Origin: Dactylis glomerata
Lineage: Eukaryota; Streptophyta; Magnoliopsida; Poales; Poaceae
Direction: 5' to 3'
NCBI GenBank assembly: GCA_007115705.1
Contig: QXEO01000244.1
Location: 1,967,222 to 2,031,221, forward strand
Length of the DNA stretch: 64,000 nucleotides
How positions within the stretch are numbered: the stretch's first letter is position 1; the number at the start of each line of letters is the position of its first letter. Below the pieces are notes generated by a model. That model did no database searches and was not told where the DNA came from. It saw only the letters and a program-made list of their open reading frames with translations. Of the stretch, positions 21,851 to 33,867 are shown piece by piece. Made by a program: the position numbers and the translations under genes.

Positions 21851-23527
21851 TGATACGTCTCCAACGTATCCATAATTTTTGATGCTCCATGCTTGTTTTT
21901 ACACCATTTGCTTAGTGTTTCGTTACACTTCGTGGCATTTTTATGCATTTTCCGGAACTAACCTATTAACGAGATGCCACAGTGCCAGTTCCCTGTTTTC
22001 TGCTATTTTTGTGTTTCAGAAAAGTTACACAGGAAATATTCTTGGAATTGGACGAAACAAAAGCCAGAAGTCCAGATATTTAACGGAGCTTCCAGAAGAC
22101 CGAAGAGGAGACGGAGCCAAGCCAGAGGGCGGCCACACCACCAGGGGGCGCGGCCTTCCCCTGTCCCATGCCGGCCTGTGGTGTGGGCCCCCTAGTCCAC
22201 TTCTAACGCTGCCCCTTTGCCTATAAAGACCCCCCAACGGGAAAAACCTAAAGACCTGATCACTTTTCCAGAAACACATCGCGATCCGCCGCCGTCATCG
22301 ACCTGAGATCGGGAGGGTCCAGAAGCTCTTCCCGGCACCCTGCCGGAGAGGGGAATCGCCACCGGAGGTCTTCTTCATCGCCATGCTTGCCTCCGGCGCG
22401 ATGAGTGAGTAGTCTACCTTGGACTATGGGTCCATAGCAGTAGCTAGATGGTTGTCTTCTCCACCATGTGCTTCATGTTTAGATCTCGTGAGCTGCTTTA
22501 CATGATCGAGATCACCGTTATGTAATTCTACATGTTGTGTTTGTTGGGATCCGATGAATATTGGTGTTATGATTGAGTTGATGTACTGAATTTTATCTTA
22601 TGTTATCTCTATTTTGTTTATGATCTTGCATGCTCTCCGTTGTTAGTAGCTATCTTGGCCGAGTAGTTGCTAGTGACTCCAAGAGGGGGTATTTATGCTC
22701 GATAGTGGGTTCATGCCTCTATTTAATCTGGGGGAGTGACATAAACCTCTAAGGTTGTAGATGTGTTGTTGCTACTAGGGGGAAAACAACATTCATATGC
22801 TCGAGGGCATATGCTTTGTTTACATTACACACTTTGCTTAATGCAGTTATCTGTTGTTCGCAACTTAATACTTGTGGAGTTCTTAGATTGATTTGCCACA
22901 AGTGGATTATTAGTCATAGATGCAGTTGGATGGCGGTCTATGTATCTTGTTGTAATGCCCAGAGTAAATCTCATAGTGATCCTCTTGACATATCATGTTG
23001 TCTTTATTCTATCAATTGCCCAACTATAATTTGTTTACCCAGCATGTGTTATTTTATCTTATGGAGAGACAGCACTTTTGAACTATGGACCCCGGTCGTA
23101 TTTCCTATATATTGCTATCACGTATTTACTTTACTCGCACTGTTTAGTTTACTCACATACTACTATTGTTTTCCACTCGATACGCTCATACCCTTTGTTT
23201 CAAACAAACCGGTGAGATTGACAACCTCATCGTAAGTTGGGAACAAAGTATTTGGTTGTGTTGTGTGAAGGTTCCACGTTGCCACTCCCAAAGCAAAGCT
23301 TGGACGAGGCGCCCTATAAATTGTCCGGAGCTGTCGCGAAGCTAGCGGGCATCACCTTCTGGAGTATTGGCTTTTTCCTACTGGATTGATAACCTTGGTT
23401 TCATAACTGAGGGAAAACTTGCTGCTATATTCATCAAACCTTCTCTTGGGGTTTCCTATTGGCCGGTCATTTTACTTTATCAACAAACGCAATCAAGTTC
23501 TCTAGCACCTTCAATACCGCGCCATCA
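21851..23527 (+). repeat. 3' LTR of D
   Basis: 1677 bp, TGATACGTCTCC to GCGCCATCA. Aligns end to end with 8523-10198; transitions predominate among the many differences. CTATAAAG at 22221-22228. Confidence 0.93.
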
Positions 23528-23741
23528 ATGGACCTGACAATCGGAAGCCTGAACTTTCGCATCGGATCTTTGGGTTTGATTCACCTTTCAGATCCGTGCG
23601 AAACCGGATCCATCGGCAAGCGAAACCAAGACAATCGCAATGTTCAAATCATCGGTGGGCTCTTCCAGCGAGGCAAACTCACCGGTCAGCTTTGCAACAG
23701 CATAAAATACAGGAGAAAAAATCAAAGAACTCGACGAAACC

Positions 23742-26525
23742 ATGGAGAATCTCAACTTAGGAGATCAACTCAAGGACTTCATGATCTGCTACGGCGACAC
23801 CTCAGACAAATCCACAAACACATGGAAGACAGGATTGGAGCTTCATGAGAACAAGGAAACTATTTTCTCAAGCTCCAGCTGCAAGTTTGATAACCGGTAT
23901 CAAATACTCGCAATTGTAGAAGACAACTCAAAAGAACTCGACGACAACAACAACCCAGTACTCAACCCAACAAATATAAACAGAGGAGCAAACCACCTAG
24001 CAGAAGGCGACACCGCAGAATCTGTGGCAAACAGGGAGAAAATTCGACTATCAGTCGAGGAGTGGAACACAATCAAAGAAGCCGTGGAGCACGGCGTGCC
24101 CATACCAACGGATGCAAGCAAAAACATGCTTTTAGGGTATCATTATGCCTTACGAAAGCAATCAAAGCAACTATCAAGAGAAAGAAGCGAAATACAAAAA
24201 AGGAGAGATTCAGCCATCGCAGCAAGCATAGCTCTTCACAAAGCACACATTGACGCATCATATACAGATAGTAAAAGGCACCATAGGCACGGATCAAGAG
24301 TTGAAAACCTCAGACACTCAGAAAGGCGAAACCTCTCCAAAAACTTCGACTCGTCCTTCCTATCGGTCGACAAGCAAGGCAATATTATACCAAAGACACC
24401 AGAAACGGCGCTTGTGGCAGCACAAATGTATGCGCCGGGCAGCACTACAAGGATTAAGAATGGTAGGCAACAAGCTAACAGCCAAAGATGAGGAGGCATA
24501 TCACAATAAAGGAATGCATAAACCCAGATCACCATGCCGTCACAGCAGTCCTCGGCGCATGAGTAGTAGCCGACGATCGAGGTCATCATCACCAAGACAG
24601 CACAAAAGCCCGAAGCATGGTGGAACCCGAAGGTCTAGGACTCCCACCAAGGCATAAGACTATGAAGATGACAAAAAAGAGATGGGAGCGTCGTGCTTTA
24701 CTCATAGAGTTCGCACCACACCGGTACCCAAGGGTTTCAAACTACCCCACGATCAGCAAAAGTATGATGGATCCTAGGAGCCGCAATAGTGGCTCTCAGA
24801 TTACTTGCAGGCAGTCAAAATATTAGGAGGATCGAAGGAAACAGCAATGCAAAGTCTTCAATTACACCTCACCGGTGCAGCTAGGTCATGGTTGAGCAAA
24901 TTGGAAAGAGGAACAATCGGAAGCTGGGAGGAACTCATAAAGCAATTTACGAGTAACTTTAGGTCAACGTATAAGCGGCCAGCATCAATAGAAGAAGTGA
25001 AAGCCTGTGTACAACAACGCAATGAGACCCTTAGGTCATATATTCAATGGTGGAGCATCATCAAGAACTCTGCAGTCGAAGTTTCAGATGAGAGAGCAAT
25101 CGATGCCTTTACACTTGGGTTCCGACGAGGAGACCTAGTCGAAGAAATGGGCAAAATCAAGCCAAAAACAGTATCAAATCTAATGGACATAAAAATAGAT
25201 TTGCAGATGGCGAAGATGCGTGCAACAACAAGCAGACGCGATCACCGGAAGATGAAAGGGGAAATAGATACATTGGCCAAAGGAGAAGATCCCGCAACTA
25301 CGACAACTACGGTTCCCATAGTCAAGTAGCCGCGGGATATAAAGACAATAACTATCAAGGAGATGACCACGGGAACTCAGGATACCGCAACTATGACAGA
25401 GAAGACTCCGGCAATAGCGAAAGGTTCCAATCAAGGGGACCTCAAGAATACAATCTGTCGCCAGATGATATGCTAAACGGACCATGCCATATACACTGCG
25501 TTTGTCGATGGGAAACGGGTGTCTAGGCACGCAATGAAAGATTGCAAAACATTCCTGAAGCTTCAGGAGGCGGCAGTCAACAAACAAGCTGAAGCAAGGA
25601 GGCAAGGTTATGAAGGAAACACAAACAACTCACCTCCATTGACCCAACAAGCAAACAACGGAGCTTCGCAAGGTCAAAACCAGCCAAGCCAAGGAAACGA
25701 CAATGAGGGAGGATATATCCCATCTAAAGAGCACATCACAGCAATGATACAACCAGTCCCAAAGTCGAACAAAGAGGAAAAGAGCATAACTCACCAAGTG
25801 AACCTAGTAGTAACATCACCTCCAGTAACCACGGAATATCTACACTGGTCCAAGCAACCCATAGAATTCAGCAGAGAAGATCATCCTATAACAGTACCTC
25901 GGCCAGGAAAGCGTCTTTGGTACTCAAAGCTCAGATTGGAGGATACAACGTGGATAGTGTGTTCATGGACACAGGAAGTGGAATAAACCTGATACACGCA
26001 AAGACACTTTGAGCAATGCACATATCATTGGAATTCCTGAAGCCAACAGACTATTCCTTCCATGGAATCGTACCAGGAAGTGCCAACTACCCGTTGGGTC
26101 GAATAGCACTCAACGTTTGCTTTGGTAATCACCAAAATTACAGGAGAGAAGAACTCGACTTTGAAGTCGTGGACTGGCCCTCCCAGTACCACGCGATCCT
26201 CGGGCGACCCGTGTTTTTGCGATTCATGGCAGTACCTCACTATACGTACCTGGTACTCAAGATGCCAGTACCAAGAGGAATCATCACAGTAAAAGGAAGC
26301 TTCGAACTATCAGATCTATGCGACAAAGAATTCCACAAAATGGCGCAAAACTTTGGCAAGATAGCCAACTATGGGGAACCCAAGGACAAAAGAGCAAGCA
26401 CGACTACAGGCATTACAAAAGAGCTCGAAGGACATCCAGCAGAGCGAGAAGAAAAGAAACTGCGGGTACAGTCATCGGACCCAAAGGAAGCTACAGTAGA
26501 GGAGGAGAAGACCTCAGCAACATAG
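23742..26525 (+). pseudogene. Gag-protease of A (Tat-like), several frameshifts and a stop
   Basis: Starts at an ATG at 23742. A long acidic N-terminal part (to 24491) is followed, in other frames, by an Arg/Ser-rich stretch (about 24540-24650), the capsid domain (24805-25329: LTGAARSWLSKLERGTIGSW, then SYIQWWSIIKN and AFTLGF) and a short Cys/His region ending RHAMKDCKTFLKL. The protease active site DTGSGINLIHAKTL lies at about 25967-26008 and is followed by a TGA where an Arg codon is expected. The second half of the fold continues from 26016 (AILGRPVFLRFM, LKMPVPRGIITVKG) to the stop at 26525. No pol follows; the stretch 26526-26868 is non-coding. Confidence 0.8.
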
Positions 26526-26868
26526 ACAACAAGCGTACGAAAAAAATGGTTTGCAGAGTAGAGTAGGAAAAATAAGGCTACTAAGCCACGAGTTATCCCA
26601 GGGCAATGCCCTCTAGACCCAGAACACAGGTCACTGGCCGGGTCTCTTGGGACACCCCATGTATCTTATATTCAAGCATAATAAAAAAAGACAATTTCCT
26701 CCTTTTTGAGTTTACAAGTCTTTGCAAAACAAATCTCAAGTCCTACACTACGGAATTGCGGCAAACGCACGAACAAATGAAAATGCCTTGAGCACAAGTT
26801 TCTGACAAACAGCATCAGAACAAAGAAACTCTCGCGTTTATAAAAAGCATATATAATACAGTCGAACA

Positions 26869-27751
26869 TTACAACATTGGTTGATCTGAATCATCCACAA
26901 GGAGCGGGTTGAAATAATGGTGCTCGCAGAAAAATCTAGCATCCTCTTGAAGCAACCTAGCTATGATTCTCCTCGCCGGCTGAAGCGTTGCATCCATATG
27001 GACCCGCAGCGTCACGCGTCCTGGAGGCAAACTCAGAGACACGGAACTATAATTAAGCCTTGGATGCTTCTTTCGTATCCATCCAAGGGCAAAATTAGCA
27101 CCAGCCACCAAGTTCAGCTCTATCAAACGATGAATTCGTTGGCTTGACCTGAAAACATCGAGTAGCTGCTTGAAACTTTCTGGCGAAGGATTACGAGGAA
27201 ACATAACAGAGTACATGGTTGTCAACGATCTTTGGCAACCATCGACTGCCTCAGCAATATGTTGAGCGTGATCCTGCAGAAGAACAATGGCGCTACGCCG
27301 CCGCAGATCAACCCATAAAGTATCGGTATCTTTCGACGCCCTCTCAAGAGCCGCAATTTGCTCAGAAACCCAACGATCCTCATCAATGGGATTCAAGCAG
27401 GAACCTGGAGAACGCAAACCTATCAGAGTACAAAGTCAAAAAGCTCAGCAGGAAACTCAAGGGGGTTCCAAGAAAACTTACATTTTAGCTGCTCACACGC
27501 TGACTCGATAATCTCAATAAGGTAAGAATCACATTCCTCGAGGTGCATGACCTTGGCCACCAGACCAGACACTTGATCTTCAAGCGAAGATACTCGCCTC
27601 ATCAAGCTATAAGATTTCCCAGCCTGTCTAAAGCAGACTTTGCTTGGCGCTTCAGCAACTCCAAGCGACCTTCGAGGTCTGAAATCCTCGACAAGTGTTC
27701 AGCACATCGACAAGGGGAACAAGGAGGAGATTGAACCCCAGGATTTGACAT
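26869..27751 (-). pseudogene. Antisense ORF a of element A, unknown protein with coiled coil
   Basis: ATG at 27751. A coiled-coil N-terminal part (SDLEGRLELLKRQ) is followed by a one-base frameshift near 27608 and a second coiled coil (RRVSSLEDQVSGL). A GTAAGT donor at 27481 and a CAG acceptor at 27405 would remove 77 nt and join it to a 180-residue C-terminal part (ALGWIRKKHPRLNYSS, RVHMDATLQPARRIIARLL, HHYFNPLLVDD). Similar antisense frames occur in Tat-type elements of grasses; I do not know their function. The single frameshift makes this copy probably inactive. Confidence 0.6.
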
Positions 27752-27983
27752 ATTGGCGGGCGGCGAGTCGCAATCACGATTCAGCGATCCACCGACATAT
27801 GCAGGCTAGAAGACAAGAGAATAAAAGGAAGACAACTCAAAAACATTGTATGGCCAGAAGTAGCACTTCATAAAGCAAAAATATTTACAAAAAGTATAGA
27901 GTTCCCCGATCGAATATCGGCAAATGATATAAATTTCTACTACATCAGTTTGAAGAAAAGAAATTACAAAAGGAGGCTAAAAT

Positions 27984-30724
27984 CTACGCCACCTCAGCAG
28001 CAGGCTCCATGGAGGAAGAACGCGCAGAAGAATCAGCAGCAGCAGTACTAGGCGGAAGCGTCGAAGAGCTAGGCACAGAAGTCGAAGAAGCCGCCAAAGG
28101 AGTGATAAGAGATACAATTCTTGGCGCATACTCCTTCGCTTTCTCGAAGAACTTTAGCATTTCCGAAAGAGGACGAGCGTGGGAAGAGCTGATCTTTTCC
28201 CAATCAACCTCTTCGCCATGCGACTGGGCAAGGGCAATCGCCCCTTCATCACCCCGTTTCACCGACATGCGTTTCATTGCAAGCACAGGATCTTTGGGGG
28301 TGTCGAAGGCTTCAAGAAGCTTTCGGAAATTATCGCCTGGCATCTCCTCTTTCTTCTTCGGCCATAGCATGATGAAGATGCGGGTCAGCATGCGACGAGT
28401 CAGTTGAAGGACATTCTGGACTAGTTTCCAGTTCGACTCTAGCAAATCCACCGCAGCCAGCAAGGGATAGTATTTGGCTGCCAAAGTTTCCAAGATTCTC
28501 CAATTTTCTCTGCTGCACCACAGAGAAACAAGCAAAAGAAGCAAACAAATATCAGCAAATACAAGCTTGAGTGAGTAGCCAAAAGGAATAACACGACACT
28601 TACTGCCAACAAGAACGGAGATCTTGTCAAGAAGCTCCGCTATAGACTGCTCCCGCTGGACTCGTTTCTGATCAGCATCGGCTAGTGCTTTTTTAGCCTT
28701 TTTAGCCTTGGTTTCTGCTGACTTAGCAACCTTCTCAGCCGAAACCTTGGTAGCATTTGCACTTTCCCAAGCCTCCCTAGCAGCCTTAAGTTCGGCTTCC
28801 AGGTCTGATATACAACAGTGAGCCAAGGTCAAGGCGATTATAACACAACAAAAGGGAGAAAGAGGATAGTCAGCAATCATGGGAAGACAAACAAACAAGG
28901 ATATAAAAGTAAGAAGCCACATATTACAGTAGACATACCTTGAGAGGCATCAGCAGACTCCTGAATCTTGACACACTCGGCACCAAGAGAGAGAAACTTC
29001 TACATCAAAGTCTGCAGAAAAAGGTTGTATGAGGAAAGGTCAAGAACAAAAGAGTCGAGTACTAGAAGAATTACTCACATTGTCAGAAGAAGCCATGGGT
29101 AGATGAACTTCAGGAGAAGTGGTCACCACTGCTGCCCTCTTCGGACGCTTTGAAGGAGGTGCACGAATATTTTTCTTGGGAAGAACTACTGATGGTTTAA
29201 CCACCATGGCCTCCTCCTAAGGATGCTCCTTGGAGATAGTCAAAGCACCAAAGAGAGGAACTGTTGTAGCATCCTTCTTCAGATTATCATCATCACTAAG
29301 GAAAAGTCATTCGACATCAACAAGAAGGAAAAGAATCAAGGATAGAAAAGATTGAGTAGCAATATGTAGTAAACTCACGAGTCCAGAGCATCAAACATCT
29401 CAATGTCAGAGGACTTGGCAGCAGCGGGCTCCCCTGGTGCATCTTTTGGAATGGAGGTGCTCGAGGAAAGCAAGTTGTCAAGACGCTTCCTTTTCTTCTC
29501 CAGACTTTTCTCTTCAGAGTTAGCAGGGGGAGGCGACGAAGTAGAGCCGCTATCCTCTCGAGAATTTTTGGCATCATCTCCGTCCCGGCCTTCGTCAGCC
29601 TCGTGGGCTTCAGAAGCAGCAGAAGCAGGATCAACCTGAATTGGCCCTTCCTCTGGAAGAGGAGGACGAGAAACCAAAAATTGATGATCCTACAGAAAGA
29701 CATTCGCAGAAAAGCATCAGAGAAATAACATTCAAACAAGAGAACACAAAAGACATAAGTCAATACTTTCGAGTTGTAAAGCACATACCTTGGGCAAAGG
29801 GTGAGTGGAGTCGAAAAAATCAGCTGTCAAAGCTGAAATCTCTTTGTCCTTCGTGAGAGTAGTCAAAGATCTCACTCGTTTGTCAAGATCCTTTTTCTCT
29901 AGGTCCTGGTTAGACACTCAAGAAGGATCATCCAAACCAGAGTAAGACCATAATTTGGAGACACGAGCTTGGAGAGGCTGGATGCGCCTCTGTAGGAAGA
30001 ACGCCATGAGTTGCGTCCCTGTTAGTCCACCTCTAGTTGCGCTCTTTAGGCTCTCAATGCGAGTCAGCAAGGGCTTGATGTTCTCGACTTCAGCTTCTGG
30101 GGGAGGAGAATCCCACGATGTCAGCTTCGTCAGGCTCTTGTTCGCATCAAAGGGAGCAACACCAAAGGTGTCAGAAGAAGCAGCCTTTTGGTCCTCGATG
30201 TAGAACTACTTCTTCCTCCAACCTTGAACTGAGACAGCCATGTTGAATTCGAGGTAATGCAACTCTGCGCGCACAGATATGACGGCCCCGCCTAGTTCAG
30301 GGTTCTTGGCTAGTGAAACACTAGGGCGGAGGCGGAAAAGAAACTTCCAAAGAATCCAGTGGGGGTCGATTCCAAGGAAGGATTCACAGAGTGTGATAAA
30401 GCAGGCGATATGCAAGATCGAATTCGGCGTGAGCTAGAGAAGTTGCACGCCATATACGAAAAGAAGCCCACGAAAAAATTCATGGGCAGGAAGAGAAAGG
30501 CCGCGGAAAAGAAAATCAAGAAACATAACCCGATATCCGCTCGGGGGCTTGGGGATGCGCTCGGTGCCGGGGAAAACGATCGGCGCCGCTCTGGTGAGAA
30601 ACCCCTCCTTTTTGGCCTTGTTCAGATCGGATTCCTCGAACTCAGAGGGAACCCACTTGGTCGCCATGTTGCCGCTCTTCTTCTTCGTCATCTTCTCTTT
30701 ATGTGCAACCTTCTTGATGGGCAT
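27984..30724 (-). pseudogene. Antisense ORF b of element A, 'putative gypsy-type transposon' (Transposase_28-like) protein
   Basis: ATG at 30724. The N-terminal half (FPGTERIPKPPSGYRVMFLD, LPAHEFFRGLLFVYGVQL, then HIACFITLCESFLGIDPHW) matches the conserved plant domain known as putative gypsy-type transposon (PF04195-like). An Arg/Glu/Ser-rich middle (about 29375-29677) and a Lys/Ala/Glu coiled coil (28800-28640) follow; the protein ends SSSMEPAAEVA at 27984. Canonical splice signals separate the parts: GTATGT near 29791 with TGTAG near 29690, GTGAGT near 29080, GTATGT near 28938 with ATCAG near 28806, GTAAGT near 28603 with GTGCAG near 28512. A frame break near 30425 and stops near 30204 and 29918 suggest decay. 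Confidence 0.65.
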
Positions 30725-32046
30725 TCAGAGGAGATGCGCTCGGAGGCTGCGAGGAAACTGTAGAGCGCGGGGAAGATGAAGCAATGGCGGCGGCGGAAGA
30801 ACAGGGAGCTGGTAAACAATAAAAACTGAGGTCTCCCCCTTATAAAGATTCCTGTGAAAGGAACGTGGGCTGAGACTTGGCGCGCGAAGCGGAAGCGGCA
30901 AGCCCACTAACAGGTAGAAAATTACGAAATTACTACGTTGCCCATGTGCAACGGTCAGCGTCCAGTCAATTCACATAGAGAGTGACTCTGTCAATGATGT
31001 CACAAGCATGGAATCGCCGAAAACTCAGAAGCCAGGGCTCGACTCGAAGATCATGGTCGCTTACAAGTAACCCAGTAATAGCCTCGGGGGCTACTCTAAT
31101 CATCGGTGCTGATCAAACACCTGACGAATAAGAACATTTAAAAAGTAATAATAGGCTACAGTTAAGGAGAGCTTATCTTTGAGTCTATACCCGAAAACAC
31201 ATTTTCTATTATAGCATCGGGGGCTACTACTATCGGGAGCGCTAGGCGCGCACCCCATGAATTTATTATGCAAAATGAGCAGCTACGCAAGGATCCAGGA
31301 AAACAGTCTACTTGAGCCTATACTCAAAAAAACTTGTGACTATAGCCTCAGGGGCTACTCCCATCGGGAGCGCTGGTCGCGCACCCGACGAAATTTTAGT
31401 TTCCAAGAGTGATAAAGAAAGCGGAAGAAGATTGTCCAGTATATGTAATTCACTGAAGTCACTCCCATCGGGAGGAAGCCTATATTAGTCAAGGATTGTG
31501 CAACCCGAAGATTTTCAGTATTGAAACAGTCAAACAAGGCTGAACCAATTACAAAATATGATTCTCGAGTTACGTCATTGCGACAAAACTCGAATGCCAT
31601 GATTGAAACACATAGTGAAGGTAAGACCCTAGGATCCGTCATGTGCGGCCTAGTATACGCACCTGGATGCACTCTGCTAGTAACTTTCCATGTCTACGAT
31701 CTAAAGAAAAATCCTGGTGGATGCACTAGGTATCCTGAGAACTACTGGAATTCTTTCTTTGTAAGTCCTAAATGCGGCAAAAGATTGGGTTAGACCAGGC
31801 CCCATGACTCAAGTCCAGGGGATTGAGTTTGAAGTAGGTGACAAGTATATGCTCCGGCAGTTAAGTGGCCTCTTGATCCGTCAGAGTTGCTATGATTGTT
31901 AACCGAAAACCCCTTGCGAAATAATATAATGAAAGTTTTTTAATTGAGTATAGGGAAAAGAAGAAGTCGAAGATTGATCAAGTCGAAGATATGAAGATTT
32001 GAGATTCAACCTGAATCTACAATTCTGGTAGAATCTCGGGGGCTAC
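30725..32046 (+). other. A 3' region with four polypurine-like CTCGGGGGCTACT repeats
   Basis: Non-coding. The 13-base motif occurs at 31083-31095, 31216-31228 (ATCGGGGGCTACT), 31347-31359 (CTCAGGGGCTACT) and 32035-32047, the last directly at the 3' LTR. The second and third are each followed by ATCGGGAGCGCT and GCGCACCC, so a unit of about 131 bp is repeated. The LTR-proximal copy is the working polypurine tract. Confidence 0.7.
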
Positions 32047-32098
32047 TGACAAGGGTATAGCTAATAGAGCCCGTTATTTGTGTACCCCTGAGGCCCGC
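32047..32098 (+). repeat. 3' LTR of A, first part
   Basis: First 52 bp of the LTR, up to the CCCGC target duplication (32094-32098) of C. Confidence 0.93.
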
Positions 32099-32717
32099 TG
32101 ATGAGGACATCCCATCTATTGATACACCCGCTGTACCTACAGCGGAACACATACAAGGACCCATCACTCGAGCTCGTGCCAAGCAACTTAACTATCAGGT
32201 ACTTTCGTTTCTTGGAACTCTTTCTCACATACATGAGAATATGATGCTGCCTAAATCAGATATGTTTGTTACTCTTAGGAATGATGGACCTAGCATGGAT
32301 GAGAGGGACAAGCATTGGAGCATGATCGTGCATGGAGATGGCAGCATGCGTTTGAGGATTTTGATTAGACTAAAAGTTAGCCCTTGCTGCAACTACGAGC
32401 TCGACTTTTGAGGCCAATCGCCCAGAAGAAGACCGCCTATTCGGAATCCCACCTTTTGAATAAAGCATACATCTTTCATCCGCAATATCTTGATTGCTGT
32501 ATTAGTTCTTACTTGTTCTCGATTTCAGGTAGGAATTAAGACCCTCGCTGGTCAGGCTGATCGTGCACCCGCAAGATCAGTAACTCCCGGAGATTGTCCT
32601 AGCGATTGCATTGGCGCACGAGCTTCGCACGTGTAGTCGGATCGTCAAGCACAAACTCCACCCACCAAATCGACGTATCAAGATCTCATCGAAAGATCGG
32701 ACACCTTTGCCCTATCA
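32099..32717 (+). repeat. LTR1 (5' LTR) of C
   Basis: 619 bp, TGATGAGGACATCCC to CTTTGCCCTATCA. Lacks the roughly 306-bp segment found in LTR2 between two GGATT words. Confidence 0.95.
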
Positions 32718-32719
32718 AG

Positions 32720-32731
32720 TGGTATCAGATT
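32720..32731 (+). other. Primer-binding site of C (tRNA-iMet type)
   Basis: TGGTATCAGATT, two bases after LTR1. The first ten bases match the initiator-Met tRNA complement. Confidence 0.88.
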
Positions 32732-33867
32732 TCAGGTTGCTCGGTGAGATTTACTGTTTTCGTAGTTTAGATTGCATCAGTGTTCATACCTATAAACCAC
32801 GAAAAAGCCAAAAAATACAGTTAGGGTTAGATCATCTCGTCCCATAAACCATCCGAGCCTTTGCATTGTCTTTTCAGTTTGCATCGTTGAATTTGTGTCT
32901 GCATCCGCGTGTCGAGTTGCTGGTCTTAGTGTCTGTTCCTTTAGAGTTTCGAGTTCGATTCACCTTAGTCCCGCCGCCGCCGCACGCTTGCACCACTGCT
33001 CCGCCATATCCTTCCACCACCACGCCATATACTTCCGCCACCGCCTTCACATAAGTTCTTGTTCGTTCTTCCCAATTTCATCCGTACCTTTTTCAGAGTC
33101 CGTGAGTTAGGTTTCGGTCGCCAGTCAAGAGGAGGAAGAAGAGCAAAAAAAAAAAAAAAAAAAAAGTCAACTCCGCATCCAAGTCGGGTTGACCCGTTCC
33201 TACTAGTGCATTCCGAATTCAGTCTGAATTTTGACAGTTCCGTCAGTTTTTTGACGGTTTTCGACAGCAAATTTCAACTGGTCATAACTTTTGCATACGA
33301 ACTCCGTTTTCGACGTGCGAGTACTCAAAATGTTCGTAGCGAAAAGATCTACGTGACCACAACCACTACGTCGTTGTGCGACACCCAGAACTCCCAAAAA
33401 AGGCCGGGAAGGCTGAGTTTTTGCCCTCCGAAGTTTCAGACCTGACAATTCCTGCAGATCTTCACTTATATTTTGCTTGGGAGCTGTTCCTTTCTGCTTG
33501 TGGGGCCGCGCCGTGACTTCCTTAGTGTTCTCGGCTCGCGTCTCTAGCTTGGTATAGCCTAGGACCAGCACAGTACCGTGGTTGAGCATTCTTTCAACAT
33601 TGCATTGCTGTTTTGACATTTGCTGTATTTTTGCTACCATATAAGCCTTCCTACAGCTCCACATATTTCTGCACGTGCTTTGTATCGACACCTGGTAATC
33701 GCTTGTGCAATTTTGGGAGTCGCTGTTCTTTGCTGGTTGCATATCACCTTCCTCCTGTTGGGTAAGAACTTGTAAGAGCTTTGTATACCGCTTGACGGAT
33801 TACGCGTGATCCCACCATATTCCGTAGTGCATAGGTATATATATTTGTGCTTGCTTCCACGCTAACC
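32732..33867 (+). other. 5' leader of C
   Basis: 1.1 kb, no convincing ORF. Contains a run of 21 A at 33145-33165 and a block around 33650 (CCTACAGCTCCACATATT) that is shared with the leader of B near 45759, so the leaders are homologous. Confidence 0.75.

Larger units (their letters stand above)
8523..23527 (+). mobile_element. Element D: Athila-like, non-autonomous Ty3/gypsy retrotransposon
   Basis: Two LTRs of 1676 and 1677 bp, TSD ATGGA (8518-8522 and 23528-23532), inserted just inside the 5' LTR of A. Without N1 and N2 the internal part is about 4.7 kb and contains only a damaged gag plus protease; there is no reverse transcriptase, RNase H or integrase motif. The primer-binding site fits tRNA-Asp. 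Its LTRs are clearly more diverged than those of N1 and N2, which lie inside it. Confidence 0.92.

Noticed and set aside
33145..33165. A run as the tail of a SINE or LINE
   Set aside because: It lies in the leader of C with no target duplication or LINE-like sequence before it.
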